Origin: Iris pallida
Taxonomy: Eukaryota; Streptophyta; Magnoliopsida; Asparagales; Iridaceae
Direction of reading: 5' to 3'
Assembly (NCBI GenBank): GCA_029216955.1
Contig: JANAVB010002199.1
Span: forward strand, 10,152,271 to 10,216,270
DNA length: 64,000 nucleotides
Below, piece by piece: positions 1 through 13,253 of this stretch. Under the pieces are notes generated by a model. The model searched no databases and was not told where the DNA came from. It worked only from the letters and a program-made list of their open reading frames with translations. The translations under genes and the position numbers were made by a program. Position 1 is the stretch's first letter, and each line of letters opens with the position of its first letter.

Positions 1-729
1 TTACTGGCAATAAAGGACGCTGACTTGGTTAATCGATTGACGATGACCCAGACGGCATCGTTCTCTCGCGGCGTCTTCGACGGGCCAATAACGAAGTCCA
101 TAGTAATATGACCACTTTTTCATTCTGGAATGACAAGGTTCTGCATCTCCCCGTCCGGTCTCTGGTGCTCAGCTTTAACCTGCTAATAGGCCAAACATTA
201 CGACGTACAGTGCCACATCCCTCTTCATGTCGTACCACGAAAAGACAATGCGGAGGTCCTTATACATCTTGGTGCTCCCAGTATGTAAGCAATATTTTAC
301 ATAATGTGCTTCTGACATTATCTCCTTCTGAGTTCTAGATTATCAATGACATATAGCCTGCCCTTCACTCGCAATATTTCTGACTCGTCCTCTGTATAGT
401 CGGATGCCTTCCTTGTTGATATCAGCTTCCGTATCTTCTCCAGGTATGGATCATACTTCTGAGCAGACTTGATCCTATCCAGTCGGCTCATCTCTAGACG
501 CAGTGGTGTTAGCTGTATGTCCACGAATCTAACCCGGAGTTCTATGCCCATTTCTTTCAAGTTGTGCAGTAGTCGACTGTTGATGGATAGTGAAGCTATA
601 TATTTTTGACTCAGCACATCTGCCACAACATTTTCCTTGCCCGACGTGTAGTCGATCAATAAGTCATAGTCTTTAATCAGTTCAAGCTATCGCCTATGTC
701 GCAAATTCAGTTCTTTCTGGGTGAAGAAA
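1..729 (-). pseudogene. Ty3/gypsy polyprotein fragment: end of RNase H and integrase start (outer element)
   Basis: Read on the minus strand, this is the downstream part of a gypsy Pol polyprotein. It carries the end of RNase H (DYDLLIDYTSGKENVVAD, about 690-610), a linker, the spacer before integrase, and the start of the integrase core (TMDFV at about 107, where the first catalytic Asp lies, then GPSKTPRENDAVWVIV and RLTKSASF). The reading frame shifts near 240-320 and again near 108-240, and a stop interrupts RHRR-LELIK near 700, so the copy is dead. The open left edge means the rest of integrase lies outside the window. The upstream half of the same polyprotein resumes at 8819, on the far side of a later insertion. 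The order RT, RNase H, integrase identifies Ty3/gypsy rather than copia. Confidence 0.9.
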
Positions 730-3000
730 TGTAATGCCCAAGTCCCAAATACTTGAGACTAGATATGTATCATGCCAGCTATATACATACAAGTAAATAT
801 ACAACTCGTATATATACATAAGCTGTAAATGTAGAAAGCCAAGACACTAAATCTCATCGACAAAGATAAATAATGATATAAAGCAATGTTGAGTTTGTCA
901 TGTACACAATAGTTGGGCGGAGACAAAGTCCACTACCAACCAAATTAAATATAGAAAAAATATACAAGGAAAGAATTTAGCAAGCGAGAGCATGTGACGA
1001 GTCCAAGAGCAATCGTCACGGAGGAAGGAATGGCCTTAGCTAGAGCACCTGCAAGAAATCACAAAACACACACCTGGAGAGATCACCAGGTCCTCAGAGG
1101 GACGTAACAAGACACATAATATCATGCCAATAAACAGAATAATAAAGCTCAACAGAAAAGTATGCATGAGTAAAGGTTCCTAACCATCCTATGTGATATA
1201 TATTTTGAGGACAACGTTCTACGCAGGGGCTGTAACGGATTCACGCAAGCAAGTAATAGAGAGTGGCCGTCAAGTAGCGCTCATCTGAGACACTATCGGC
1301 CTGGGCAGAAGGTAGTGCTCATGAGAGTCACCCTCGGCCCAAATGTGTGTAAAAATAAATGTAGCCCGTACGCTAATAACTGTTCCCTCCCTCCAATGAT
1401 ACTATACATGTGTCGACTCTACGACACTGTTAATCCTTAATAACTGCCAAGTCTTCTACACAAATCTATTAACAGTTATATCCTAACGCACGGCCTGCAC
1501 GCACCAATGATCAGTCAGCACGTAAGTCTACATCTATATGCGACTCACAACTCACACACAATCCGTGGCACAACGTGATAGTTTATGAGATGCACTAAAC
1601 ATACGGTGGTCCCTTAAGTCTAAGCCAATTGCATAAAGTATAATAATTTGCTTCTATATATAGTTTTGAAAGAAAAACATAAAAAAAACATGCATGATAT
1701 TGAGCAAAAAAATTAAACAGTAAAGGCAAGGTGTCTTGCCTGATGTCCGAGTGAGGTAAGTTGATGTCCTGGCGACGAATCGACAGCAGCGCACAAAGAG
1801 GAAGGTGTAGGTACAACTTCGGATGCAGAAAATAGTCTATTATCTAATTATAAATAATAGTGGACCTATTACATTTATTTAATAAATTCTAAGGTTAGGA
1901 TATGGCATAGGTTTTTGTATTAGCTCTCCGAAAAACTAAACGGATCGCATTTTCGTTTTCGAAACCTCCCAAAATCGCAAAAATACTGAAACCCGTTTAT
2001 TTTTGGGACACTAGATACTCAAACAATTTTGTAGAAATCTACAGAATAAAATTTGTCTATTAAAATATGTTTTTGGAAAGCTTACCTCGATACGCTTCTT
2101 TAAAAAAAACTGGAGACAAAACGGAGTTCGGAACTAGGAGATATCGTCGTTGCAAGTTGCTCTTGCTACTAAAAAGCGGGGCTGAATTGTAATGACGAAT
2201 TTTAGAGTTTCTATTGGACTAAAAATAATTTCGAATTATGGCTGATAGAAGGGGGATGTATTGGATTTATATTGTTATTTATTTCATATTTAACTCCTAA
2301 ATTAGATAGGATTTGATTTAAATAAATTGGAGTTTGCTTTGTTAGGATAGGATATAGATAGAGATATTTTCCTAGTAGAAGTAGGATTAGTATTTATTTA
2401 AAACCCCCTTTAATTAATCTTCCTTTTAATTTAAATTATTTTAAAATCGATTCAATCCAAATCCAATCCAAATCCAACTCAATTAAATCTAGATAATTTC
2501 AAATCCAAATTAAATATAGATGATTCCCATATTTAAATCAAACTTATTTAAATTAAATCAATAAAATCTAATCAAAGTTTAAATTACCACAATAAGTTTA
2601 AAATATCTTTTCTGAAAATAATAATAATAAATAATTTTGAAAATCCAAAAAATATATGAATAAAAATTTGTACATCCATGCAAATAAGGTATTTACATAA
2701 AATATAGTTTTCTAAATTAATTTGAAATAAAATAATCTTTTATAAAAGTAAAAGATAAAGGTTTTGGCAAATATCGTGAAATGTTCTTCTGATATGAAAA
2801 TATTTGTTTATACTATGTATTGAAACAACATATTTATTCTATATTCATAATAAAAACAATAATAAAATATTTGTATATGAATGAACAAATATCTCGTATT
2901 TACGTCTTTACGCATTCGTACTCGAGGTACGATACCAAAATAAAAATCAATACCAAAATAAATTAATAAAAAAATATAGTAAAAATTTAGGGGGTTTACA
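730..3000 (-). repeat. 3' LTR of the LARD-like element
   Basis: This is a 2271-bp terminal repeat beginning TGTAATGCCC and ending GGGGGTTTACA on the plus strand, matching 6548-8818 along its whole length. The two copies differ by scattered single-base changes, for example in the phase of the A-run near 2100. It has no credible coding sequence. A 73-codon ORF occurs in both copies (1595-1816 and 7412-7633), but it looks like chance and shows no family features. Confidence 0.93.
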
Positions 3001-6000
3001 ACCTACCCAACTTACAAGAATTTCGTCCTCAAAATTAAAAATAAGTAGGGGGTTCGAGAAGGTACAAAGTTATATCGATTAAATCACAACGTTCAACACA
3101 AACATGCATTAGAAAATCGTGATCTCGATAATTATGGAAATAAATTACGAATTTAATTTAGGGAGTGAATGATGGTCACGATAATGAATCTAGGGTCAAG
3201 GGAAAGGACGAGTAACTCTAGAGGGGGATATAATTCCATTGGTTGGTCGGTGGCTAACTATCTTGGCAATAGATGGTGGGACAACTAAGGAGATATCAAG
3301 TACGAGCGTTTTGTCAATCCAAAATAAGTGAAAGACAAAGACTATTAAGAGTGTGAAGAAGCTATTATCGAATATGAATACGTGGTCCAAAGGCGACATG
3401 AATAGTTTAAAAGAGAATTGCCAAGGCAATCGTGGATGAGACTCTAGAGGCCAAGTTTAACTATGTCTCCATCCATGTTAGAACGATATGTAAAAAAGCG
3501 AACCAAAGTGCACTCGGTTGATCAGACCATCATGCACCGGTTCTAATTAGACAATATGTTAGTAAGCGCGCGCTCAATAGCATAAGTCATGAACAAGATC
3601 AATAGATGGATAAGCTTGCAAAACTAGTTTATAGTTAGCACTATTAGTCAAGATGGTAAAATTATAGGCACGAGAGTTTATCGATAAGAAGCTTAATCAA
3701 TGATTCGGAAACTGAATCCAGCAAGTAATTTGAACAACAATAACCTAGATAAAATGAATTTGGTATAGTTCAGGAGATATCTCATGGCATCCCAATAAAT
3801 GTTTAAAAAATGACTATCATTTATCCATGACGTGCAAACTCACAAAATGTAACAATCTTCCAATCTTAAAAATTTACTAGCTCGATATTCTTGATTCAAA
3901 ATTTCCTCGGCATATCTTGAATCGTCTTATCAATAATACTTTATACAGTCTCTTCAAATTTCATAATCCACAAGGATTTAAATTTTTCCATAATTTTTTT
4001 CCAAAATTTCTTTAATTTCTTGAAATCTATATTTCTTTTCTTCCCTTCAATTTGATGGTTAACCTCCAAAATTTTCTTACGTAATTTGGAATCCTATCTA
4101 TATTCATATATCCAATCTAATATCTCAAAGATAGAAACTCATTAAGTCCCAGATAAGTCCCAGAAGTTTTAATTTACTGATCCTCGAAATTTACTTCTCC
4201 AACACACATATATAGATATAAGTATCTTCCTTAATTCAAAATTTGTCTTTTATAACCTTCTTGAACTTTTAATTTACCTTTAATCAATTTCATCGAGACA
4301 AAACCATTCCTTCTATTAAGAATTTCATACTCATTTATAAAATAAAAAATTCCACCTTCAATCATCTGTTAAATTCTATAATAATTTGTCAATCGTCAGT
4401 ATACTTACTTTTGATCATATCACTTTGTAAACATACACCTTTCTCAATCCCGCCTAATAGCACTTATCACTTATTTCAACTTATGCCCCAAAATCCCATT
4501 GTTCTTTTATTTATTTATACAACTAATCTCCTTTATGGAGTTTCTAATCAAATCTCTTTCTATCCAAAGGAAGTCATGATCCATTTTCATCTTAAAACAA
4601 GGAAATCATAAAATTAACAAAGTTGCATGAACCCCGGTGGAATTAAGGTGAAATATGAGTGAAGCAATTTAGTCGGAAAGGAGGAAAGTAAAAGTTGCTA
4701 ATGTTACATGGGGAGTAAAGATGGTATGGGTCTAAGTAAATCAAGATAAGGCAAAAAATAAAAGGCACGGGTAGCAATCACATAAAGAACAAGCTGAGCA
4801 TTTAAGAAATTAGGTGGACCATAATCATTTATTGGGTTGAAGGAATTTAGTCGAGATCCATGGTCGATAATATATCGGTATCATGGTAAGGGTTACAGTT
4901 TAGTCTTTTTGGCACAAAAGTCATATCATGAAAGTAGAGTACAAGAATACGTATTTTAGTGGCACGTGATATACCTACATGAAGGCGGGCTCATCTAGGT
5001 TTTAAATATGGAATTTGTTGGTTGAAAAATTCTAGTGTTGTGCTCCAATATCCAACTCACGGTAAAGGACACAAAAGAATTTAAACAGAAAGTGGGAGTT
5101 CATGAGATAATGTTTAACGCACAAAATAAATAACCAAGTTAAAGCATGAAATAAAGATAATTCAGATTCTAGTAGATCAAGGTAAAATAAATTAGGAATA
5201 TCGTTTCTAGAGACATGATAGCCACTTGATGGGGTATGATCAAGAAACAATCCAATTATTTCCCAAGTTTCAAATGGTTAGAAGGTCACGATAAAATCTA
5301 GATTTGAGGGAATGTTGAGTGAGTCAAGATTGAAATATAATCACATTATTTGGTAGATGGCCAACTACACTTAAGTATATATAGCTATCATGGTCATGAG
5401 TGATATGGCAATTTGTGTGGACTACTTATCTATCTCGGTTGCCTATCCATAATTTGAATCTATAAATTTGACTTCTTCAAAGATAGCAATATAATTCTCC
5501 AAATAATCTAATAAAATATCTTTCTAACCTGCCAATCATACTCATAACTTAAAATTTAAATTTTCTTTTAATCAACTTCAAGATAACCTTTATCATAACA
5601 AATTTTTTTCCAAAAATGTATCATAAAATAGCCTTTCCACCTTATCTGGTCACCTCAAAATCATAACTTAAGATTTTTCCAAATTTCTAATCAATCTTGA
5701 ATAACCTTTATTGTGTTACAAATCCAATCTATATAATTTTCTTTTTCTATCATTAATCCAAATCTTAGCTCAAAATTTAAATAGGAGTTAGCAATCGTAA
5801 GTCACACAAGAGTTTAAAATAGATCCCCAATTTGAAAAAAAATATTTTTAACCAAAAATCTTAATAACCTTACTTCAAAAGTTTACGAACTTATTACTTG
5901 GGAACCATACAACCCAATTTAAACCAAGGTTTATCAACCGCCCTCATAAATCTTGTAGCAGCATTTAAATTTAAAAATTCTCTTCAACTAGCTTTATATC

Positions 6001-6547
6001 TATTCAAGGATATATATAGCTATAAACAAATGAATCATAAATATTTTTCAAAGACCTTCAAAATCAAAACTAAAAAATCAAATCAACTTCCTTTCTCAAT
6101 TGTATATAGATCCTACTATCCTTTTGTAGATCCAAAAATCCTTCGAAGTTATTAATGTTGCTACTACCCAACTTGGAATTAACTAATCCTTAAGATCATA
6201 TCTCTAGGAAAAATAAATGTCTTTATACTTAAATATAACCTCAATGGATATTATTTGTCAATATAATCCTTCTAGCCATAGGGTTGACCAATAAGTATAT
6301 AGTAGTGAAGTCATCTTTCTAACCATGTTTAGCCCGAGATGATAGGGTGTTGGTAGAAGGAGTTCAAGCAAGATGCAAAAATCAAGGGAAGCCACGGGAG
6401 TCGAAATATAGAATTCAAGGAAGGTCAAAGAAGGTGATCAAGTACGTGGATGAGATTCCTAGATTCTAATCCTATATTGCAGGCCCGTTCGGTACAGTCA
6501 TGTAACCGAAATGGCAAACTTGACCTGCATGGGCCACCACAAAAACA
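3001..6547 (-). other. Non-coding internal domain of the LARD-like element
   Basis: This AT-rich, 3.5-kb stretch lies between the two LTRs. No gag, protease, RT or integrase motif is visible in any frame. The minus-strand start (just below 6547) contains a GTGGTGGCCCATGCAGGTC stretch that matches the bases following the 5' LTR of the element at 25.6 kb, so the primer-binding neighbourhood seems conserved. The minus-strand end (3001-3040) holds the stretch that precedes the 3' LTR. What lies between is either a decayed body or structural RNA sequence. Confidence 0.8.
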
Positions 6548-8818
6548 TGTAATGCCCCAGTCCCAAATACTTGAGACTAGATACATATCATGCCAACTGT
6601 ATACATACAAGTAAATATACGACTCGTATATATACATAAGCTGTAAATATAGAAAGCCAAGACACTAAATCTCATCCACAAAGATAAATAATGATATAAA
6701 GCAACGTTGAGTTTGTCATGTACACAATAGTTGGACGGAGACAAAGTCCACTACCAACCAAATTAAATATAGAAAAATATACAAGAAAAGAATTTAGCAA
6801 ACGAGAGCATGTGACGAGTCCAAGAGCAATCGTCATGGAGGAAGGAATGGCCTTAGCTAGAGCACCTGCAAGAAATCACGAAACACACACCTGGAGAGAT
6901 CACCAGGTCCTCAGAGGGACATAACAAGACACATAATATCATGCCAATAAACTGAATAATAAAGTTCAACAGAAAAGTATGCATGAGTAAAGGTTCCTAA
7001 CCATCCTATGTGATATATATTTTGAGGACAACGTTCTACGCAGGGGCTGTAACGGATTCACGCAAGCAAGTAATAGAGAGTGGCCGTCAAGTAGCGCTCA
7101 TCCGAGACACTATCGGCCTGGACAGAAGGTAGTGCTCATGAGAGTCACCCTCGGCCCAAAGGTGTGTAAAAATAAATGTAGCCCCTACGCTAATAACTGT
7201 CCCCTCCCCCCAATGATACTATACATGTGTCGACTCCACGACACTGTTAATCCTTAATAACTGCTAAGTCTTCTACACAAATCTATTAACAGTTATATCC
7301 TAACGCACGGCCTGCACGCACCAATAATCAGTCAGCACGTAAGTCCGCATCTATATGCGACTCACAACTCACACACAATCAGTGGCACAACGTGACAGTT
7401 TATGAGATGCACTAAACATACGGTGGTCCCTTAAGTCTAAGCCAATTGCATAAAGTATAATAATTTGCATCTATATATAGTTTTGAAAGAACAACATAAA
7501 AAAAACATTTATGATTTTGAGCAAAAAAATTAAACAGTAAAGGCAAGGTGTCTTTCCTGATGTCCGAGTGAGGTAAGATGATGTCCTGGCGACGAATTGA
7601 CAGCAGCGCACAAAGAGGAAGGTGTAGGTACAACTTCGGATGCTGAAAATAGTATATTATCTAATTATAAATAATACTGGACCTATTACATTTATTTAAT
7701 AAATTTTAAGGTTAGCATATGGCATAGGTTTTTGTATTAGCTCTCCGAAAAACTAAACGGATCGCATTTTCGTTTCCGGAATCTCCCGAAATTGCAAAAC
7801 AACTGAAACCCGTTTATTTTTGGGACACTAGATACTCAAACAATTTTGTAGAAATCTACAGAATAAAATTTGTCTATTAAAATATGCTTTTGGAAAGCTT
7901 ACCTCGATACGCTTCTTTTAAAAAAAACTGGAGGCAAAACGGAGTTCGGAACTAGGAGATATCGTCGTTGCAAGTTGCTCTTGCTACTAAAAAGCGGGGC
8001 TGAATTCTAATGACGAATTTTAGAGTTTCTATTGGACTAAAAATAATTTCGAATTATGGCTGATAGAAGGGGGATGTATTGGATTTATATTGTTATTTAT
8101 TTCATATTTAACTCCTAAATTAGATAGGATTTGATTTAAATAAATTGGAGTTTGCTTTGTCAGGATAGGATATAGATAGAGATGTTTTCCTGGTAGAAGT
8201 AGGATTAGTATTTATTTAAAACCCCCTTTAATTAATCTTCCTTTTAATTTAAATTATTTTAAAACCGATTCAATCCAAATCCAATCCAAATCCAACTCAA
8301 TTAAATCTCGATAATTTCAAATCCAAATTAAATATAGATGATTCCCATATTTAAATCAAACTTATTTAAATTAAATCAATAAAATCTAATCAAAGTTTAA
8401 ATTACAACAATAAGTTCAAAATATCTTTTCTAAAAATAATAATAATAAATAATTTCGAAAATCTAAAAAATATATGAACAAAAATTTGTACATCCATGCA
8501 AATAAGGTATTTACATAAAATATAGTTTTCTAAATTAATTTGAAATAAAATAATCTTTTATAAAAGTAAAAGATAAAGGTTTTAGCAAACATCATGAAAT
8601 GTTCTTCTGATATGAAAATATTTGTTTATACTATGTATTGAAATAACATATTTATTCTATATTCATAAGAAAAACAATAATAAAATATTTGTATATGAAT
8701 GAACAAATATCTCGTATTTACGTCTTTACGCATTCGTACTCGAGGTACGATACCAAAATAAAAATCAATACCAAAATAAATTAATAATAAAATATAGTAA
8801 AAATTTAGGGGGTTTACA
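6548..8818 (-). repeat. 5' LTR of the LARD-like element
   Basis: This is the partner of 730-3000, with the same 2271-bp length and the same ends. It is directly followed by AGAAA, the duplicated target bases, and then by the continuing gypsy coding sequence. The transcription start and polyadenylation signals must lie here, but I could not place a TATA box confidently in such AT-rich sequence. Confidence 0.93.
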
Positions 8819-9260
8819 AGAAATACTTGAGGCTCTTTTGGTTCGTATAAATCCTGCATCCGACACCATAAATATAGTGGCACTACAGTTTCAATGCAAA
8901 CACAGTTGTCGCTCATTCTAGGTCATGAGTGGGATAGTTCTTCTCGTGCGGCTTTAGATGTCCGAAAGTAAAAGATATTACCTTATCCTGCTGCATGAGC
9001 ATATACCCCAATCCTTGGCCAGAAGCGTCGTTGAAGATTTAAAATCCCTCAGTCCCTTCAGGAAGAGCAAGTATCGAAGCCAAAACGAGCCGTTGTTTTA
9101 GCTCCTGGAAAGAGGTTTCACAGTCGTCTGACCACTCGAATGTGACTCCTTTTTCGGTGAGGCGAGTCAACGGAGATGCAATTTTTGTGAAGTCTTTCTC
9201 GAAGCGTCTATAATATCCCACAAAGACGAAAAAGCTTTAAATTTTACTAACTGATGCGGG
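8819..9260 (-). pseudogene. Ty3/gypsy RNase H domain (outer element), split by an insertion
   Basis: On the minus strand this reads as the gypsy RNase H domain: LASILALPEGTEGF, then [20 protein letters not shown], a [13 protein letters not shown] motif, and YGVGCRIYT-x2-KSLKYF. The last residues stop exactly at the LARD insertion and continue at 729 as FTQKELNLR, so the two halves join in frame across one copy of the AGAAA duplication. The frame is broken by a stop after GTEGF and another after HDLE. The usual first Asp (S/T-D-A-S) is kept. Confidence 0.9.
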
Positions 9261-9990
9261 CCTTCTCCAATCAACAACTGCTTTGACTTTCTTCGGATCA
9301 ACTAAAATACCTCCAGCGCAGATGATGTGCCCAAGGAATGACACGCTGTCTAGCCAGAACTCACATTTGCTTCTCTTCGCAAATAACTAATTTTCTCGGA
9401 GGGCCTGGAGTATGGTCTGCAGATGTTCTGCGTGTTGCGCTCGATCCTTCGAGTAGACGAAGATGGTGTCTATGAAGACTACCACAAATTTGTCGAGAAA
9501 TGAACGAAACACCTGATTTATTAGAATCATGAAGTCAGCAGGGGCATTTGTCAGGCCGAATGGTATTACCAAGAACTCGTAGTAGCTGTAGCGAGTACGA
9601 AAGGTAGACTTCGGCAAGTCCTCTGGCTTGATCTTGAGTTGATGGTAGCCCGATCGAAGGTCAATCTTCGAAAATATCGTAGCACCTTGGAGTTGATCGA
9701 ACAAATCGTCGATGTGGGACAGGGGGCATTTATTCCGGACGGTGGCTTTATTCAGTTCTCGTAGTCGATATAGAGCCACATTGACCCATCATTTTTCTTG
9801 ACGAATAGCACAGGCGTACCCCACGACGAGACTCTAGGATGAATGAATCCCATGTCAAGCAACTCTTGCAACTGGAATTTGAGCTCCTTCAACTCTGCAA
9901 GGGCCATTCTGTACGGGGCCTTGTAAATCGGTCGGGTATCAGGTAATGTGTCAATATTGAACTCGATTTCTCGGTCGGAGGACATGTCGG
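9261..9990 (-). pseudogene. Ty3/gypsy reverse transcriptase (outer element), active site altered
   Basis: The RT domain is read on the minus strand. It begins with LKELKFQLQELLDMGFIHPRVSSWG and [11 protein letters not shown], followed after a frameshift near 9770 by [40 protein letters not shown] and [13 protein letters not shown]. The catalytic box, normally F-x-D-D-I-L-V-Y-S in this family, reads FIDTIFVYS, so the second catalytic Asp is lost (about 9450). With the frameshift, this copy cannot make active enzyme. It follows the protease with no element boundary between them. Confidence 0.92.
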
Positions 9991-9999
9991 GTAGCTCAT

Positions 10000-10550
10000 C
10001 CGGGAATATGTCGGGAAATTCTGTCACAACGTCGATCTGACCCGTATTTGCACCTTTCAGTTGCATGTCCCGAATGGACGTCAAATAGCCTTTGCATCCA
10101 GAATGTATCATCCTCCAAGCAGAAATTATCGAGATCATCATGCAGGTCGACGATATTTCACCACACGAGTAGCAAAATTCGGGCACTCCAGGTATACGAA
10201 AGGTGGCCGTCTTTTCTACGCAGTTAATGATGGTATTGCAAGGGTCGAGCCAATCCATTTCTAGAATGATGTCGTAGTCCTTAATGTCTAGAACTATCGC
10301 ATCAAGATAAAAAAATTTCCTTCCTATATAGATGATTTCATCTCTACAGGAAAAGTTTGCAAGTAGTAACGTGCCCAACGTTATGTGAACGCTAAGACCG
10401 AGGCCTAACGGTATCACGAGAATTTTGTGCTCGACGGTAAAGTCTGCCGATATAAAACTATACGTATCGCCTGAATCAAAAGTACACGAGCAATTTTGTT
10501 ATTGAAAAATAGTATACCTGTCACGATCGTATCAGACGCGAACGTCCCAT
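10000..10550 (-). pseudogene. Ty3/gypsy aspartic protease (outer element)
   Basis: This minus-strand segment encodes the retropepsin-like part of Pol. The active-site box DSGDTYSFIS is at about 10445-10475, just ahead of DFTVEHKILVIPLGLGLSVH. The second conserved part, IILEMDWLDPCNTIINC, follows at about 10250. Stops and a frame change around 10420-10500 separate the active-site box from the longest ORF (9752-10417). The domain cleaves Gag-Pol in intact relatives. Here it is a relic between the nucleocapsid zinc knuckle and RT. Confidence 0.85.
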
Positions 10551-10967
10551 CTCGAGTCATGGTATAGACGCGCCCTTGAGCATTTGGACAACGATCCTGG
10601 CCATTTTGTTGTGCAGGTTGAGGAGCTCAAGGTGTTGGGCCTCGGTTCTGTTGATTTGGTTGTGGCGGAGTGTCCTGTCTCTGCATTCGAGAAAGACAAG
10701 CTCTAGTATAGTGCCCCTTTTTCCATAAAATTGGTAGTCGATGTTTAAGGTATGACACTCGCTGGCATTGTGTCTGATATAATTACATTTTTTCAACGAG
10801 GTCTAGGGTTTTGTCCTTGGTTGCTACCATTATTTGGACGCTTTGCAGCGTTGTTGCTATCACGCCCCACTCCCGTAGAAGCGATCGTCCTCGCTAAGGT
10901 GTGATACTGCAAGAGCCTAGATTTGCGCTCGTGCAAGGCGGGTTCCATAACGGCTAATTTCAGCGGC
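10551..10967 (-). pseudogene. Ty3/gypsy gag C-terminus with CCHC zinc knuckle (outer element)
   Basis: The minus-strand translation has a basic, Asn/Gln-rich linker (NNAAKRPNNGSNQGQNPRPR) leading to CKKCNYIRHNASEC, the CX2CX4HX4C nucleocapsid knuckle. A second, damaged knuckle-like stretch follows (FYGKRG...). Frameshifts lie near 10720 and 10795. The upstream part of gag resumes at 13254 beyond an inserted LTR-like unit. Confidence 0.82.
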
Positions 10968-13253
10968 TGTGACGGGGTCGTCGCACAGAAGTCCCAAGCA
11001 GAGACATTGAATACGCAGCAGAAATTTAGAACAAACACAAGTTATTCAAAGAAGCTCTTTATTGATATTGAAACAACAGTTACATTGGGGGCACAAGGCC
11101 AAGATTACAATCACTCAAGCTCACCCTTCTCACATTTTATAAGTTCACTCAGCTCTCTCTCATCTCTCAATACATGTCTCGAGCCAGCGGATGCTTCGGA
11201 AGGTGACGTACATACATTATGTCACGTATAAGTCTTGACTCTATGCGGCCGCACGCTTCGAATTGCCAAGGAACTCCGTGCCTCGACGCATCCAAGCGAG
11301 CTCCGTGCTACGAGCTTCTACACGTGCCTGCACATAAAAACTATGTGGATGTCAGTACTCAACTGTACTGGTGGAATGAGCTCTTCGCCCACCCATACAA
11401 AACCGACATGTTTGATTTACTTTGTGCAACATAGTCCCTTCTTATCAATTATCTTTCTACTCTTGTCTTAGGATCATTTTAGGACCGACGCCTTGGCCTA
11501 TTTTGTGTCTCTAGACCATCTCATGCTTGCCACGACAACGTTCACTCATACCTTGCCTCAAGACCCTTCTCATGCCAACAACGTTAACCTATCGAGTCGT
11601 GTTTGTCTTACGGCCCAAAATCGGAGACACAACTACACGATAGACTCCATTTCCGTATGACCGTGCTACAAACCCTTGCTAAGGCCGTGCCTCGTATTTC
11701 AGTAAGACTCAACCATATCACCGCCTCGCGGCCCTTGCTACTTTGATCATCAACTGACCCAATCGAGACTTGTGAACTTAGTGTCACTTAACCAACTTGC
11801 CTTACGGCGATTGCTGACTTACACTCGAACAAATCAAACCCAACTTATCCAACTCACATGTCAACACTTGAGACTCGACGCCACGTCTCGTGCCGAAGCA
11901 TGATGCCTATGTTGAAGCCAAATCTTAGGCCCAAACTTTGTGTTCCAACTTGTACACATATTCAACTCGACTCAATCCAAAGGCATACATGCGGATAGCC
12001 ACTATTTGCCGACTCTATATGAACTTGGCCACTAGCATCACAAGCTATCCTGAGACGTATAGCTTTTTGTTAAATCGGGGACCTTCCAACACAAATAGCT
12101 AGCATCCGTTGTAAGCCCCCGCTTTAACCCTGTGCTCAAACCTTATGCACCACTATACCCTGTTTCCTCCTAGGCCGAGTCGGTCCCATGGCCCAGGTTG
12201 CCGCTCGAGGAAATATCGCCCTTGTCGACAAGTTGTCCATGACCATGCAAGACTCGACTCAAACTGACGTCTCACACAGTCATCATTCTTTCAGTGTTAC
12301 ACTCTCTTTCAAAACCATGTTCAAGACTTCTATCCTTGAAATCCCTCGACGACCCACGGTCGCGAGCCTTCTCCCTTGATGCTCATTGAGATCCCTCGAT
12401 GACCCACGGTCGCGAGCCTTCTCCCTTGATGCAATATCTTTTTTACTCAACTTAGAAATGACTACTTGATGGCCCCTTTTTTCTAAACTCGACTTGAAAA
12501 CCCACCGTAGCTCGTGCCTTAAACCAATCATGCTTTACGCGACACTCCTGCCCAAGTCGACCGGCCTTGATATCGTGGGACTACTTAACTCTGACAAATC
12601 GCGAAAATGAGAGACTGTACTTGTAATGTCTTAGGTCGACCGGTATAACTTTGCTTAACTTAACTTCGCAACAACTTAACGAGCAAAGGCTGCGTCAAGT
12701 TTTGCCTTTGCGGATCGTGCCGTACACGCATTCGACTTCGAACGACCAAGTCATCGGGTGCCTAGACTTAAGTCACAAGCCGCTCAATGCGACTTAACTC
12801 ATGGGCAAGCCAAGGCTATGCCAAGCCTTGGACAATGGGACCGTGCATGCTTTATGAAGCATTCATGCGGGCGACGCCTATGACTTAGGCTATGATCATA
12901 ACTTCGCCTACTCAACCAACTTTCTTCTCCCAAGCTACGGGACGAAGGACCGAGTGTCATTTTCAAAGCACGTCGTGCACCAACTCTAAGCCGACCGTTG
13001 GACCTTTCCATATTCTAACTCAATTCGACCTGTCGAGATTATTCTCTTTAGCTATGTGGATTTGTCTCTTTTATTATCAAGCCTACTTGTGCAAGTTGAA
13101 AACATGCGATTTATTATGTGAAGGCTAGGATGAGGCAAGTTCACCGAAACTGCCCCACCTGAGCGATGTCTTCGAGTCGCCGTTGTAAGGATAAGTCTGA
13201 ACGTCGTCGGCATTTCTATTCCTCCGATTGACTTCGCGGGACGGGGCACTACA
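10968..13253 (-). mobile_element. Solo LTR-like insertion in gag (family A)
   Basis: This unit of about 2.3 kb starts TGTGACGGGG and ends GGCACTACA on the plus strand, giving the TG...CA ends of an LTR. On the minus strand it starts TGTAGTGCCCCGTCCC, the same start seen at 48564. gag coding lies directly on both sides, so it is an insertion. The flanking 5-mers are GCGGC and GTTGC, at best a decayed target duplication. A middle segment (about 12090-12260) recurs at 25.2 kb and, inverted, at 48.9-49.06 kb. No internal coding domain is seen, so a solo LTR fits best. Confidence 0.7.
12334..12433. repeat. Direct tandem duplication, about 50-bp unit
   Basis: The phrase starting GAAATCCCTCGACGACCC and ending TTCTCCCTTGATGC occurs twice back to back within the family A LTR-like unit, with only a few differences. 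It is a simple local duplication. Confidence 0.85.

Larger units (their letters stand above)
730..8818 (-). mobile_element. Non-autonomous LTR retrotransposon (LARD-like), complete, inserted in RNase H of the outer gypsy element
   Basis: Two near-identical direct repeats of 2271 bp bound a 3.5-kb middle. The outer ends read TGTAATG and TTTACA, and the 5-bp duplication AGAAA lies on both sides (725-729 and 8819-8823), so this is a complete, simple insertion. Orientation comes from the bases next to the left repeat: read on the minus strand, a stretch equivalent to GAGGACGAAATTCTTGTAAG, common just before the 3' LTR of plant gypsy elements, leads into TGTAAACCCCC. The right copy is therefore the 5' LTR. 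The middle has no recognisable gag or pol, only ORFs under 90 codons, so the element must have been moved by proteins from a relative. The LTRs differ only at scattered positions, which suggests a fairly recent insertion. Confidence 0.92.

Noticed and set aside
3196..3429. Minus-strand 77-codon ORF inside the LARD as a pol relic
   Set aside because: I tried to align it with integrase and RT motifs and found no convincing match.
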